DNA from: Lachnospiraceae bacterium YSB2008
Lineage (GTDB): Bacteria > Bacillota > Clostridia > Lachnospirales > Lachnospiraceae
Length of the DNA stretch: 64,000 nt
Direction of reading: 5' to 3'
Assembly (NCBI GenBank): GCA_000687655.1
Contig: JHWR01000014.1
Span: forward strand, 26,238-90,237
Position 1 is the stretch's first letter, and every line of letters starts with the position of its first letter. The position numbers were made by a program, and so were the translations under genes. Below the pieces are notes generated by a model that saw only the letters and a program-made list of their open reading frames with translations, did not search any database and was not told the DNA's origin. Of this stretch, positions 36,030-45,482 are shown piece after piece.

Positions 36030-37466
36030 TTATCTCTTCTTCCATGTATCAGGCATGAAAAGCACTAACATAGGGAATATCTCAAGTCTTCCTGCTATCA
36101 TATCAAATATCATTACCCACTTGGAGAAATGACTGAAATCATGGAAGTTTCCCGTCGGTCCGACTATACCAAGGCCCGGACCTATATTATTGAAGGTTGC
36201 AACGACCGCCGTTATGGTGGAAGTAACATCAAATCCGTCTATACTTACAAGAAGTATCGACAGCGCCATGATTATTACATAGGCCATAAGATATACATTC
36301 ATGGCTCTTATGGTACCTTCACTTACAGCCGAGCCATCCATGGTAATCTTCTTGACAGATCTTGGATGAACCAGTGACTGTATCTCTCTCTTTATCTGCT
36401 TAACATAGAGTACGACTCTCGAAACCTTCATACCACCACCGGTACTGCCGGCACAGGCTCCTATCATCATAAGCATGACCATGGACAGCTTTGCTACAGT
36501 ACTCCAGGTGTTGAAATCCGCAGTCGCAAAACCTGTAGTTGTCATGACAGATGCTGCCTGGAATGAAGCAAGGTTTAGGCTCTGCCAGAAGGATCCAACA
36601 TCCTTTATCAGGCTTATGGTTATTATCGCAACAACAACAGCATATATGATGAAATACCAAACAACCTCCTGCTGCTTAAGCGCTTCCTTCCATTTCTTTG
36701 TAACGAGAAGAAAATACACCTTAAAATTGGTTCCGAAGAGCATCATGAATACCGTTATCACAACCTGACAGTAGGCATTATACCCACCTATACTGTCAGC
36801 CTTGATTCCGAAACCACCGGTACCTGCTGTACCGAAGGAATGACATATGGTATCAAAGAGTGGCATTCCGCCACAGAGCAGAAGAACCATCTCCAATACA
36901 GTAAGTCCAAGGTATATGGCATACAGAATAATTGCTGTCTGCTTAACCTTAGGAACCAGCTTGTCTACAGAATATCCCGGGCTTTCCGCCTTCATGATGT
37001 GCATATTGTCAGCATCTGAAGGTGCAAAAATCAGGATGAATACGAGTACTCCCATACCGCCTATCCAGTGAGTAAGGCTTCGCCACATAAGTATGCATCT
37101 TGGAAGACTTTCAATCTCAGTCAGTATACTTGCACCGGTTGTCGTGAAACCTGATGCTGTCTCAAATACTGCGTCAGTAAAGCACGGAATGGCACCACTC
37201 AGAAAGAATGGCAATGCCCCTATGATACTGAGCACTATCCAGTTTAAAGCAGCTATCGCAAAACCTTCTCTGGATCTGAGCTTCTTATTTGTTTTTACAA
37301 ATGTCCTGAGAAGGAACCCGACTGTACCTGAAGCCGCCGCTATCATAAGAAACCAGAGTGCTTCCTTCTCTCCGTAAATATTACCTGTAATCTCAGGGAT
37401 AAGCATAAGAACTGCTTCAACTATAAGAAGCGATCCCCAGGATTTGGCAATTACAGAATAATTCAT
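36030..37466 (-). CDS. trkH: Potassium uptake membrane protein TrkH/KtrB family
   Basis: A 478-aa polytopic protein, the ion-conducting part of a Trk-type K+ system. It has about 10-12 hydrophobic helices and the four pore-loop repeats with conserved glycines: SGFTTTGASIL, SFGTAGTGGFGIKA, TTTGFATADFN and FNNIGPGLGIVGP. GAGG lies 8 nt before the ATG at 37466; the longer frame to 37538 runs into trkA. It is 22 bp from trkA, its expected cytosolic regulator, and is the last gene of the leuA-headed run. Confidence 0.94.
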   Translation of the reverse strand: MNYSVIAKSWGSLLIVEAVLMLIPEITGNIYGEKEALWFLMIAAASGTVGFLLRTFVKTNKKLRSREGFAIAALNWIVLSIIGALPFFLSGAIPCFTDAVFETASGFTTTGASILTEIESLPRCILMWRSLTHWIGGMGVLVFILIFAPSDADNMHIMKAESPGYSVDKLVPKVKQTAIILYAIYLGLTVLEMVLLLCGGMPLFDTICHSFGTAGTGGFGIKADSIGGYNAYCQVVITVFMMLFGTNFKVYFLLVTKKWKEALKQQEVVWYFIIYAVVVAIITISLIKDVGSFWQSLNLASFQAASVMTTTGFATADFNTWSTVAKLSMVMLMMIGACAGSTGGGMKVSRVVLYVKQIKREIQSLVHPRSVKKITMDGSAVSEGTIRAMNVYLMAYVIIMALSILLVSIDGFDVTSTITAVVATFNNIGPGLGIVGPTGNFHDFSHFSKWVMIFDMIAGRLEIFPMLVLFMPDTWKKR

Positions 37467-37488
37467 AATATATGCCTCTATAATCCGT

Positions 37489-38844
37489 CTAACTAAGTAT
37501 TTCCTTAAGATCCGTAATTCCGACCTTAGTCGTAACAACTACTACGCTGTCTCCAGGCTTTATCTCGTCATTTCCGCCCGGTCTTATAGCCTTTCCATTT
37601 CTGAATATAGCTGATATAAGCGTGTTCGGAATTATCGAAAGGTCCTTAAGCTTCTTACCTGCAAAATCTTCCACACCCATAACCTTGAACTCAAGTGCTT
37701 CTACCTTATCATCCATGATCCTGTAGAGAGCCTCAACATTATTCTCAAATGCATTCTGCATGGAACGAACATAACGGGTTATATATTCAGCCGTAATCTT
37801 CTTGGTCGATATCGTAGTACCTACCTGAACATCCTTAATGATGTTCTCATAAGAATTCCTGTGAATCTTTGTCATGACCTTTGCATTGGTATTCTTACCT
37901 GCATAAAGTGAAAGAAGTATATTCTCTTCATCCCTGTTCATAAGTGAACATACAGCATCCATATTCTCTATGGATTCCTCAGTGAGAATCGAAGTATCTG
38001 TTGCATCTCCATTTATGATCATAGCATTTGGAAGTATCTCTGAAAGCTCTTCACATCTTGCAGGATCCTTCTCGATGATCTTAACTGAAATCCTCTGCTT
38101 AAGGAGAAGTGATGCCAGATAATAAGCAATGGTTCCTCCTCCGGCTATCAATACATTTTTAATCTTCTTTGTCTTAATTCCGAAAGCCTCGAATACTGTC
38201 GAAGTATCCTTAAGTGAAATGGAAACAGATATCTTATCTCCTGCCTCCAGCACAAAATCACCACCCGGAATAGTTATGTCCTCGCCCCTCTGAACCACGC
38301 AAATAAGTGTGTCAGTACCGAGCTTCTGTCTTATGCTCATGATGGCATGACCTGCCAACGGCGAATCCTCAGGAATGATGAAAGTTATAAGATTTACATT
38401 TCCTTTTGCAAATGTATCGACCTCGAAAGCGGACGGTACCTGTATGAGCCTTACCATCTCGGATGCAGCCGCATACTCAGGATTTACGGACATGGAAAGT
38501 CCGAGTTCCTCTTTGAGATATCCTATCTCTTCCGAGTACTGAGGATTTCTTACCCTCGCAATGGTCCTGCAACGTCCTACTTTTCTTGCAATAAGGCATG
38601 CGAGCATATTCTTCTCGTCCTGATCAGTAGATGCTATAAGAAGATCTGCCATGTCTGCTCCGACCTTCTTCAGAACTCTGAAGCTGGTGCAGTCTCCTTC
38701 ATAACCTATGACATCGCACTCACTTGTTACACTCTCAAGTGCCTTCAGGTCTGTATCTATAACTGTTATCTCATGTCCTTCTCTGTTAAGCTGATCTGCA
38801 AGCGCATAACCTACTCTGCCTGCTCCTGCAACTATAATATTCAT
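37489..38844 (-). CDS. trkA: Trk system potassium uptake protein TrkA
   Basis: A 451-aa cytosolic gating subunit with two RCK units: the first Rossmann motif IIVAGAGRVGYALADQL (residues 3-19) with VIDTD, a first RCK-C domain, then the second Rossmann motif VLIAGGGTIAYYLASLL with IIEKD and a second RCK-C domain ending at the C-terminus. NAD/NADH or nucleotide binding is known for the family. AAAGGA lies 8 nt upstream. Its ATG overlaps the FliB stop (ATGA), indicating coupling to that gene. Confidence 0.95.
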   Translation of the reverse strand: MNIIVAGAGRVGYALADQLNREGHEITVIDTDLKALESVTSECDVIGYEGDCTSFRVLKKVGADMADLLIASTDQDEKNMLACLIARKVGRCRTIARVRNPQYSEEIGYLKEELGLSMSVNPEYAAASEMVRLIQVPSAFEVDTFAKGNVNLITFIIPEDSPLAGHAIMSIRQKLGTDTLICVVQRGEDITIPGGDFVLEAGDKISVSISLKDTSTVFEAFGIKTKKIKNVLIAGGGTIAYYLASLLLKQRISVKIIEKDPARCEELSEILPNAMIINGDATDTSILTEESIENMDAVCSLMNRDEENILLSLYAGKNTNAKVMTKIHRNSYENIIKDVQVGTTISTKKITAEYITRYVRSMQNAFENNVEALYRIMDDKVEALEFKVMGVEDFAGKKLKDLSIIPNTLISAIFRNGKAIRPGGNDEIKPGDSVVVVTTKVGITDLKEILS

Positions 38845-39917
38845 ACCTGATTTCCTTTCAGTATTATTAGATTGTCATCTGAATGTTCAACTTCTCTGGA
38901 ATATAGATGAGCGAGATCTATCATCATTCTTATGTCATCATCGGTTGTCGGTACAGCTCCCTCAGCCAGAAGCTGCGCATACTTGTTTATGAACATAACA
39001 TAGATATACATTACCGACTTTTCTATAAGTCCTATCTCAAAATTGGCATTACCGTCAAAATATGTTTCGATTGTATATCTAAATACAAAATATGTCATCA
39101 GCTTTTTGAATAAAAAGTTAGACTTACGACTGAAATTCTCCAGAAAGAGCTTCTCCCTCTCATCCCAGTCTTTAATTGTTTTTCCGGAATCGGAAAGAAC
39201 TGCGTTCCATCTGTCATCAAGAATCTCAAGCGATGACATAAGCTGATTGAGTTCTGATACAGCGCTCTTTTTCAGAACACCGTTATCATAAACCCATGTG
39301 TATTCATCAATACTCTTATAGGTATTAAGCCTCATGGAATGAGCCTTGTTCTTCATAAAATCAGAAACATCACTGAAGAATTCCGTAAGACTTCTTCCAT
39401 CTATATCATATTCATTTATATATTTTATGGTCTCATCTCTGAGCAGTATCGCTTTATCCAGTCTCTTCTGCTTACGGACACTAAGTCCGTCCCCTCCGAA
39501 CCCGTCATCATTTTTAATATAGTGTACAGGATCTCTGTCATCGAAATACAGTCGTCCGTATTCCATGCAGGAAAGGCTCATATCTATCTGCTCATAGTTA
39601 CCTACCACTTCATAATACCTGGGGTATTCTGTACAGACCGTGCATAGCCTGTCCTCACCGAGAGCCGTATAGATATCACACAGATTCTTATCATTCAGAA
39701 ATGGACAGCGCCCGTTCTCTCTGAGCGGGAAGAATCTTTCCCCATCTTCTTCCTTCATGGTGCTGCGGAGCCTTTCTCCGAACTCGCCCTGAACTGTCAG
39801 ATAGTAGTAATATGATTCTTCATCTATATCCACTTCCCAGCCAAGGCAGCAGCTGTCCTCACAGCTTCCGCCTATACATTTAAACTTCTCATAATAATCC
39901 GGATATTCATGTATCAT
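38841..39917 (-). CDS. fliB: Flagellin lysine-N-methylase (FliB family)
   Basis: A 358-aa protein with the FliB cysteine clusters: CIGGSCEDSCCLGW (Cys14, 19, 23, 24), GRCPFL, NLCDIY and RLCTVCTEYPRYYE, a pattern thought to hold an iron-sulfur cluster. In Salmonella FliB methylates flagellin lysines. No flagellar gene is in the window. The ATG overlaps the stop of the Cys-rich gene (ATGA), and its own stop overlaps trkA, so all three are coupled. Assignment to the family is good; whether the substrate is flagellin is inference. Confidence 0.85.
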   Translation of the reverse strand: MIHEYPDYYEKFKCIGGSCEDSCCLGWEVDIDEESYYYYLTVQGEFGERLRSTMKEEDGERFFPLRENGRCPFLNDKNLCDIYTALGEDRLCTVCTEYPRYYEVVGNYEQIDMSLSCMEYGRLYFDDRDPVHYIKNDDGFGGDGLSVRKQKRLDKAILLRDETIKYINEYDIDGRSLTEFFSDVSDFMKNKAHSMRLNTYKSIDEYTWVYDNGVLKKSAVSELNQLMSSLEILDDRWNAVLSDSGKTIKDWDEREKLFLENFSRKSNFLFKKLMTYFVFRYTIETYFDGNANFEIGLIEKSVMYIYVMFINKYAQLLAEGAVPTTDDDIRMMIDLAHLYSREVEHSDDNLIILKGNQV

Positions 39918-40177
39918 TTATTCATCTCCTTAAGGAGTTGCATTATCTTATCATAATTATCTTTTGCATGAGGAAATGTACAGCCCGTACAGTTCTTGAT
40001 CCTGCTTCCCCCATCCTTCTCTATATATGAAGGATTCCCGGGACATTTCTCATATGTATAAAAAGGACAAAAGCAAAAAAGACAGTTAAGCTCATCCATG
40101 CCTTTATGGCATGGATAGAACTCACAGTCTCTGTTTTCAAAATATCTGTATGTAAATTGATTAGGTTCCGTATCCAT
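39914..40177 (-). CDS. Cysteine-rich small-domain protein
   Basis: An 87-aa protein with eight cysteines: FENRDCEFYPCHK, LNCLFCFCPFY, EKCPGN, and NCTGCTFPH. This matches the 'cysteine-rich small domain' family, often encoded beside cobalamin or iron-sulfur genes; its function is unknown and metal binding is likely. GGGG lies 7 nt before the ATG. It overlaps FliB by 4 bp, so the two Cys-rich proteins are coupled and may act together. Confidence 0.8.
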   Translation of the reverse strand: MDTEPNQFTYRYFENRDCEFYPCHKGMDELNCLFCFCPFYTYEKCPGNPSYIEKDGGSRIKNCTGCTFPHAKDNYDKIMQLLKEMNK

Positions 40178-40201
40178 CCTGATTCCCCGTTTCAGTCTGT
40201 C

Positions 40202-40954
40202 TTATTCGCCTGAGCTGCTTTTGGTTATATTAGTTATCAGATGCTGTATGAAGTTCTTGTCATTCAGGAATCCAAGATACTTACTCCCCTCAGTAAGTGC
40301 CTCGATCTTATCCGGCATGATATAACCCATAATGGTATATACTATCCATACAACTATCAGCCCTATACCGAGCCCTGCTATAAGTCCGCCTATCTTGTTC
40401 AATCCATTTACCATAGGAAGTTCATCAGTCATCTTGTAAATGAAATGCTCAATGACACCGAATATGAGACGGATTATGATGAACAGAAGTCCGGCGGTAA
40501 TGGCATTTACCATCATATAAGTAAATGACTTTGCCACATATTCAAATACGTTGTTTACTCCAAGAAGCTCATATACATCTTTATTGTTATTATCCTGAAG
40601 AGCCTTCTTTACCGACTCAGGAATCTGCATGTCGTCTATCATCTTGATCTCGTCAGCCCTTGTCATATTGTCAAGAGCCTCCTGCCTTTTGATAGTGTCA
40701 GTAGTCTCAGGCATAACCTTCTCATCTATATAGCTTTCAACCTTCTGCATAGTCTTCTCATAGACCTTATCGCTGATATTAGTGTTGTCTATGATAGCCT
40801 TGGAAACTATGGGCGTAAGGAAGATGACAAGAATGATTGTTATGACAGACAGAACAAGACCGAGCACTCCTTTGACGAGTCCCCTGAAAAGTCCGATCAC
40901 TCCGAAAACCAGAATTATGACAAGAAATACAATCTCAAGATAATTCAAGCTCAT
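40202..40954 (-). CDS. CvpA-family membrane protein
   Basis: A 250-aa protein with an N-terminal pair of helices (YLEIVFLVIILVFGVIGLFRGLVKG; VLSVITIILVIFLTP), a central soluble loop of about 85 residues and two C-terminal helices ending in an LIVVWIVYTIMG segment. The RGLVKGV pattern after helix 1 is typical of CvpA. Named for colicin V production, its general role is uncertain (cell-envelope or biofilm effects are reported). It lies 2 bp after the DUF5711-like gene. Confidence 0.82.
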   Translation of the reverse strand: MSLNYLEIVFLVIILVFGVIGLFRGLVKGVLGLVLSVITIILVIFLTPIVSKAIIDNTNISDKVYEKTMQKVESYIDEKVMPETTDTIKRQEALDNMTRADEIKMIDDMQIPESVKKALQDNNNKDVYELLGVNNVFEYVAKSFTYMMVNAITAGLLFIIIRLIFGVIEHFIYKMTDELPMVNGLNKIGGLIAGLGIGLIVVWIVYTIMGYIMPDKIEALTEGSKYLGFLNDKNFIQHLITNITKSSSGE

Positions 40955-40955
40955 A

Positions 40956-42245
40956 CTACTCTTCCTTTGTTGTTAGCTTTATGGTTTCTGTCCTGTCATC
41001 GAAGGTCACAATGTATCTGTTCGCACCTGATGTCGGAATTATGTTTCTGACAGGAGAATCAAAAGTATATCTGAACTTAAGTCTTCCCTTCATGTTAACG
41101 ATCTCAACTGTATTTCCTCCGGAGATTATTATCTCCTTTTCACCTGCTATGATTCTGTCATATTCAGTATTAAAATTATATGAAAACTTAAGTGAACCTG
41201 ACACATCATACACTTTCATGCAATATGTCTTCGAGGATGTTTTTTCCTTACTGTCAGTTGCTGTTCCTGTTTTAACAACTGCCGCATTCTTCTCTATGAT
41301 ACCTACATATTCTTCATCATAAAAAACACTCAGTATATTGGTATCATAAGGAATCTTGACTCTTTCGTTCGGTTTTTCCTTCATCGCATATATAACTATC
41401 TGCTTATCACTGAAGGCAGCAACCGTATCATTTGCTATGAACTCTATCTTCGGTATCATCTCATCATCAAATGTATAGCCGCCGACCATACGGTCCGCAT
41501 TCTCATTCTGGCCTACATCACCGAAGTTATATGCTGTAAGATTCACCTTTGGTGTAATATCCGAAAGATAAAGATAACTTGTGAAAAGCTTCTTGCCGTC
41601 ATCCGAAAGAGCCACATCAACAGGATATCCACTGTTTCTTATAGAAGTCTTTATCTCGTAGATTTTATCTCCCACGCTGCTGTACATGCTTATATAGTTA
41701 GCAGATTCACTTTCAAGGACAACTACGAAAGCGCCCGTCCTTGAAACATCCACGTCACATATCTTATACGGCATGGTCTGGTTGGAAACTTCTCCGTCAA
41801 CGTTATAAACAGCAACAGCATTTCCGCCTTTATCTGCAACAACGGCGTATCCACCACTTGTCTCAGCTATAGGAACATTCATATTAACGCCTGCAGTCCA
41901 AACTGCTTCACCGCTCTGGTTGATATATGATACTCCCGCAGGGCTGTACTTGAGAAGGTTTCCACCGAATTCAAGGTACTCGGAATCAGAGTCGAAAGAG
42001 GTTTCCATGCTTGATACAACCTTATAGCTCTTGAAAACTCTGCGGCTCATTACATTTATGATGATCACGGCCGCTATGACCAGTATCAGAAGAATTCCAA
42101 GGAAAATAATCCTCTTGTTTCCCCTTGATCCTTTGGCCTGCTGCTCACGATTGTACTCACGCATCTCATCGCTTCCGCCGCCGTCGATCACGTTGTCCGC
42201 TTTTCTCTCACGCCTATTCAGTTCCTTAACCTTATCTTCCTGCAC
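40956..42245 (-). CDS. Membrane-anchored beta-propeller-like protein (DUF5711-like)
   Basis: A 429-aa protein with a charged cytoplasmic N-terminus, one transmembrane helix (about residues 46-64) and an outside domain of repeated beta strands with GG/SG turns (GGYAVVADKGGNAVAVYN; SDDGKKLFTSYLY; IIAGEKEIIISGG), consistent with a seven-bladed propeller of the DUF5711 type. The start is GTG at 42245 with AAAGGA 8 nt upstream. It overlaps the upstream gene by 14 nt, so translation is coupled. The function is unknown; a cell-envelope scaffold or sensor is possible. Confidence 0.75.
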   Translation of the reverse strand: MQEDKVKELNRRERKADNVIDGGGSDEMREYNREQQAKGSRGNKRIIFLGILLILVIAAVIIINVMSRRVFKSYKVVSSMETSFDSDSEYLEFGGNLLKYSPAGVSYINQSGEAVWTAGVNMNVPIAETSGGYAVVADKGGNAVAVYNVDGEVSNQTMPYKICDVDVSRTGAFVVVLESESANYISMYSSVGDKIYEIKTSIRNSGYPVDVALSDDGKKLFTSYLYLSDITPKVNLTAYNFGDVGQNENADRMVGGYTFDDEMIPKIEFIANDTVAAFSDKQIVIYAMKEKPNERVKIPYDTNILSVFYDEEYVGIIEKNAAVVKTGTATDSKEKTSSKTYCMKVYDVSGSLKFSYNFNTEYDRIIAGEKEIIISGGNTVEIVNMKGRLKFRYTFDSPVRNIIPTSGANRYIVTFDDRTETIKLTTKEE

Positions 42246-43365
42246 CGGTCTTTTCCTTTAAAACATCGACTGCTTCGGAAACTGTGGCAGCACTTCCGCT
42301 CTCGATGATATCTATAAGATCTGTAAGCTTATCAACGGTAAGCATATCCTCACCTACATGAGTTGCCCCCTGTGAAACGATTTCCATTGAAAGTTCTTCG
42401 AGCTTCTTTTCGGACTCAGCTATTTTTTCATTCAGTTCCTTTTCTTCAGCATGAAGCTTATCAAGTTCAGGAGTTCTTTTCTCTTTTATCTGATCTGTTA
42501 TCTCCTGAATGGTATTATCCTCAAACTCCTTCAGTGCATTATTCCTGTCGAAATTAATAGCTTCCTGTTTTTCATCTGCAAGGGATAGTTCTTTGTTAAA
42601 GCCCTCAAGATTATATCTTGATTCGTCCTTATCCCTGTGCACGTCTTTCTTTATTTCATTTATCTTCTTTTCATTTGACAGAATATTTTTTCTGAGCTCT
42701 TTTATCTGCCTGAAAACATCTATATACTTCATCTTTACATTTGCGTATATGATGAAGTATACAGCGAGCACAAGTATTACCCAGATGGCTATGATTATGA
42801 TGAGAAATGCTTTCTGATTAGCTTCTCTAAGCTCATTATAGAATCCTGTCGACTGTCCTATAAGTACGATGATTATCGGACAGAGAAGGAAGAGGATAAG
42901 TACTCCTGCAAAAGCCTCAAGCCACTCAACAAGTCCTACCGGCATGTACATGATATTGAAGAACTGATTTCTGCAAGCCTTCGGAACACGGTTCTCACGA
43001 AGATATCTTCTGATATCCTTCCTTATCTCCTTGTTCTCCTTTACCAGGAACTCGGTTTCGTCACCGACCCTGGCAGCTACTTCCTTGTTCTTCTGTTTTG
43101 TACGACGGTTTTCTATATCCTTCTTTTCACTTTTAACAGCGTTAGTCTTCTTGTCGAATTCAGATATAAGCTCATGTTTCCTTTTCTTAACAGTACCGGT
43201 AATCTCATCCTCTATGGACTTCTCAGTACTGCTTATATCCTTCGAAAGCTTCTTTGCCTGCTTACGATTTTCTTCTATATTCTTGGTCAGAGTTTCCTTC
43301 TCTAAGACCTTATCCATAAGATCCCTGAGGAAGGATACACTGTCCATTGCTGTGCTGTCTCCCAT
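42232..43365 (-). CDS. Coiled-coil membrane protein of unknown function
   Basis: A 377-aa protein in three parts: a long N-terminal coiled coil (about 15-125), two transmembrane helices (about 150-175 and 187-208) separated by a short outside loop, and a C-terminal coiled coil (about 215-340) ending in a small helical tail. Both coiled-coil arms would be cytoplasmic. No named family was recognised. The ATG at 43365 has GGGG 7 nt upstream; a GTG two codons earlier is less likely. It follows leuA by 41 bp, and its end overlaps the DUF5711-like gene. Confidence 0.78.
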   Translation of the reverse strand: MGDSTAMDSVSFLRDLMDKVLEKETLTKNIEENRKQAKKLSKDISSTEKSIEDEITGTVKKRKHELISEFDKKTNAVKSEKKDIENRRTKQKNKEVAARVGDETEFLVKENKEIRKDIRRYLRENRVPKACRNQFFNIMYMPVGLVEWLEAFAGVLILFLLCPIIIVLIGQSTGFYNELREANQKAFLIIIIAIWVILVLAVYFIIYANVKMKYIDVFRQIKELRKNILSNEKKINEIKKDVHRDKDESRYNLEGFNKELSLADEKQEAINFDRNNALKEFEDNTIQEITDQIKEKRTPELDKLHAEEKELNEKIAESEKKLEELSMEIVSQGATHVGEDMLTVDKLTDLIDIIESGSAATVSEAVDVLKEKTGAGR

Positions 43366-43406
43366 AATCACACCCCGTTACATTTTCGTAAACTCTATAT
43401 CGCCTA

Positions 43407-45074
43407 CTATGAAATAGCCCTGTTTACTGCGCTGATAAGAGCATATACTGATGAAACTATGATATCGTCATCAATACCTGCTCCCCAGTATTCCTTGTTC
43501 TGATCTTCCATCTGAATGGAAACATATGAACATGCTTTGGAATTTGAACCTCTGTTAAGAGCATGCTCCTCATAACTGTTTATATTGAAGGTTATCTTGA
43601 AATGTCTCATAAGGGCATTACTTACTGCATCAAGACGTCCATTACCCTGACCATGATATACCTTCTTGATTCCGTCTCTCTCTATAGTGAGCTCACACTT
43701 GATGCCTTCTTCCTGCTTGAAGTGGCACTCGATATACTTGATTGGTCCTTCGACATTTATATATTCCTGCTTGAATACTTCAAGAACCTCATCGCTTTCA
43801 AGCTCTTTATGCTGACGATCGGATATTCCCTTTACTGTATATCCGACATCTTCCTTCATTGACTTAGGAAGATCGAAGCCATACTTAGTCTCAAGTATGA
43901 AGCCTATACCGCCCTTACCTGACTGGCTGTTGATACGTATAACATCGCCGTCATATGTACGTCCGATATCTTCAGGATTAAGAGGAAGATAAGGTACTGT
44001 CCACATTCCATTCGGATCATCTTCTCTGCACTTCATACCCTTTGCTATTGCATCCTGATGTGAACCTGAGAATGCTGCAAATACGAGCTTACCACAGTAA
44101 GGCTGTCTCATATGAACCTGCATTCCTGTAAGTGTCTCATATACCTCCTGAATATGAGGCATGTCTGAGAAATCAAGACAAGGATCTACACCATGAGTAT
44201 ACATATTCATGGCAAGTGTAATGATGTCTACATTTCCGGTTCTCTCTCCATTTCCGAAGAGTGTTCCTTCTATCCTGTCTGCACCTGCAAGAAGTCCGAG
44301 CTCTGCATCTGCCACGCCACATCCACGATCATTATGAGGATGAAGTGAAAGCACTACATTTTCTCTGTACTTCATGTTCTTGCTGAGATATTCTATCTGG
44401 CTTGCATATACATGAGGAAGTGACATCTCTACTGTTGCAGGAAGGTTGATGATAGCTGTTCTGTCAGCTGTTGGCTGCCATACATCAAGCACTGCATTAC
44501 ATACCTCAAGTGCATATTCAGGTTCTGTACCTGTAAAGCTTTCAGGTGAGTATTCAAATCTGTATGGTGCACCTGCATCATCAGCGAGCTTCTTAAGAAG
44601 CTCTGCACCGTCTATAGCCAGCTGCTTGATCTCTTCTTTTGACTTTTTAAATACCTGCTCACGCTGAGCAACGCTGGTTGAGTTATAGAGATGAACTATA
44701 ACATTCTTTGGGTTTGCTCCCTTTACGGCATCAAATGTCTTCTTGATGATATGCTCTCTTGCCTGAGTGAGAACCTGAATTGTCACATCATCAGGAATGA
44801 GGTCATCTTCAATAAGTCTTCTGCAGAACTCAAACTCTGTATCGCTTGCTGCAGGGAATCCTACCTCTATCTCCTTGAAACCTACTCTGATAAGTTCCTT
44901 ATAGAACTCGATCTTCTCATCGAGACTCATAGGAACTATAAGTGCCTGGTTACCGTCTCTAAGATCAACACTGCACCATACAGGAGCTTTATCTACATAC
45001 TCCTTATGTACCCAATCCACCGACTCAACCGGCGGCATATAATACCCACGCTTGTAATGTTCAAAATTCTTCAT
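43407..45074 (-). CDS. leuA: 2-isopropylmalate synthase (long clostridial type)
   Basis: First committed step of leucine synthesis: acetyl-CoA plus 2-ketoisovalerate. The 555-aa protein has the DRE-TIM motif CSVDLRDGNQAL (residues 34-45), LSLHPHNDRGCGVADAELG, GNGERTGNVDI, and the C-terminal LeuA regulatory domain (ALNRGSNSKACSYVSI). The ATG at 45074 has GGAGG 8 nt upstream; the longer frame starts inside that site. A leucine T-box leader precedes it. leuBCD are not in the window. Confidence 0.95.
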   Translation of the reverse strand: MKNFEHYKRGYYMPPVESVDWVHKEYVDKAPVWCSVDLRDGNQALIVPMSLDEKIEFYKELIRVGFKEIEVGFPAASDTEFEFCRRLIEDDLIPDDVTIQVLTQAREHIIKKTFDAVKGANPKNVIVHLYNSTSVAQREQVFKKSKEEIKQLAIDGAELLKKLADDAGAPYRFEYSPESFTGTEPEYALEVCNAVLDVWQPTADRTAIINLPATVEMSLPHVYASQIEYLSKNMKYRENVVLSLHPHNDRGCGVADAELGLLAGADRIEGTLFGNGERTGNVDIITLAMNMYTHGVDPCLDFSDMPHIQEVYETLTGMQVHMRQPYCGKLVFAAFSGSHQDAIAKGMKCREDDPNGMWTVPYLPLNPEDIGRTYDGDVIRINSQSGKGGIGFILETKYGFDLPKSMKEDVGYTVKGISDRQHKELESDEVLEVFKQEYINVEGPIKYIECHFKQEEGIKCELTIERDGIKKVYHGQGNGRLDAVSNALMRHFKITFNINSYEEHALNRGSNSKACSYVSIQMEDQNKEYWGAGIDDDIIVSSVYALISAVNRAIS

Positions 45075-45161
45075 AATCTCGTCCTCCAAAGTTATATTTT
45101 ACTATGAATGCCTGCTTTTTTCAACCGACACAAGACCTAGGTAAATACATTTAAGATAATG

Positions 45162-45203
45162 TAAAAAAAGCGTCTCTACGGTCGAAAACTACCATAGAGA
45201 CGC
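45162..45203 (-). terminator. T-box intrinsic terminator
   Basis: Stem GCGTCTCTATGG (minus strand, from 45203) pairs with CCGTAGAGACGC and is followed by a T7 tract; it is the off state of the T-box. Confidence 0.88.
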
Positions 45204-45440
45204 ATATTGCGCGGTACCACTCTATTTCATATCTTAAAGATATGCACTCTGCGGATACGGGTTCTTTCGAATCTTATATCCTCCCACTGTAACGGTTGGG
45301 CTCCGTCCTAAACTACTACGAGTCTTATGACTCATTCATCCGGCTGCTCCAAGGTGAGTTCAGATACGCTTTGCAGCTGCCTCGCACCACCCGGCAGATC
45401 TCTCCGTAGCTCCCTGTATCCTACTGGTCCTCTTCAATGC
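45162..45440 (-). promoter_or_regulatory. T-box leader of leuA (leucine)
   Basis: On the minus strand the leader begins with a stem I start (GAAGAGGACCAGTAGG), then the specifier loop GAA-CTC-ACC with codon CTC (Leu) at 45356-45358. The T-box AGAGTGGTACCGCG (45210-45223) follows, with TGGT fitting a tRNA ending ACCA (discriminator A as in tRNA-Leu). It ends in a terminator. Codon and discriminator agree with leucine. Uncharged tRNA-Leu should favour the antiterminator. Confidence 0.93.
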
Positions 45441-45482
45441 ATTTAATAGAAATGTATGAAATTATATTGAGAAGTTATCACA

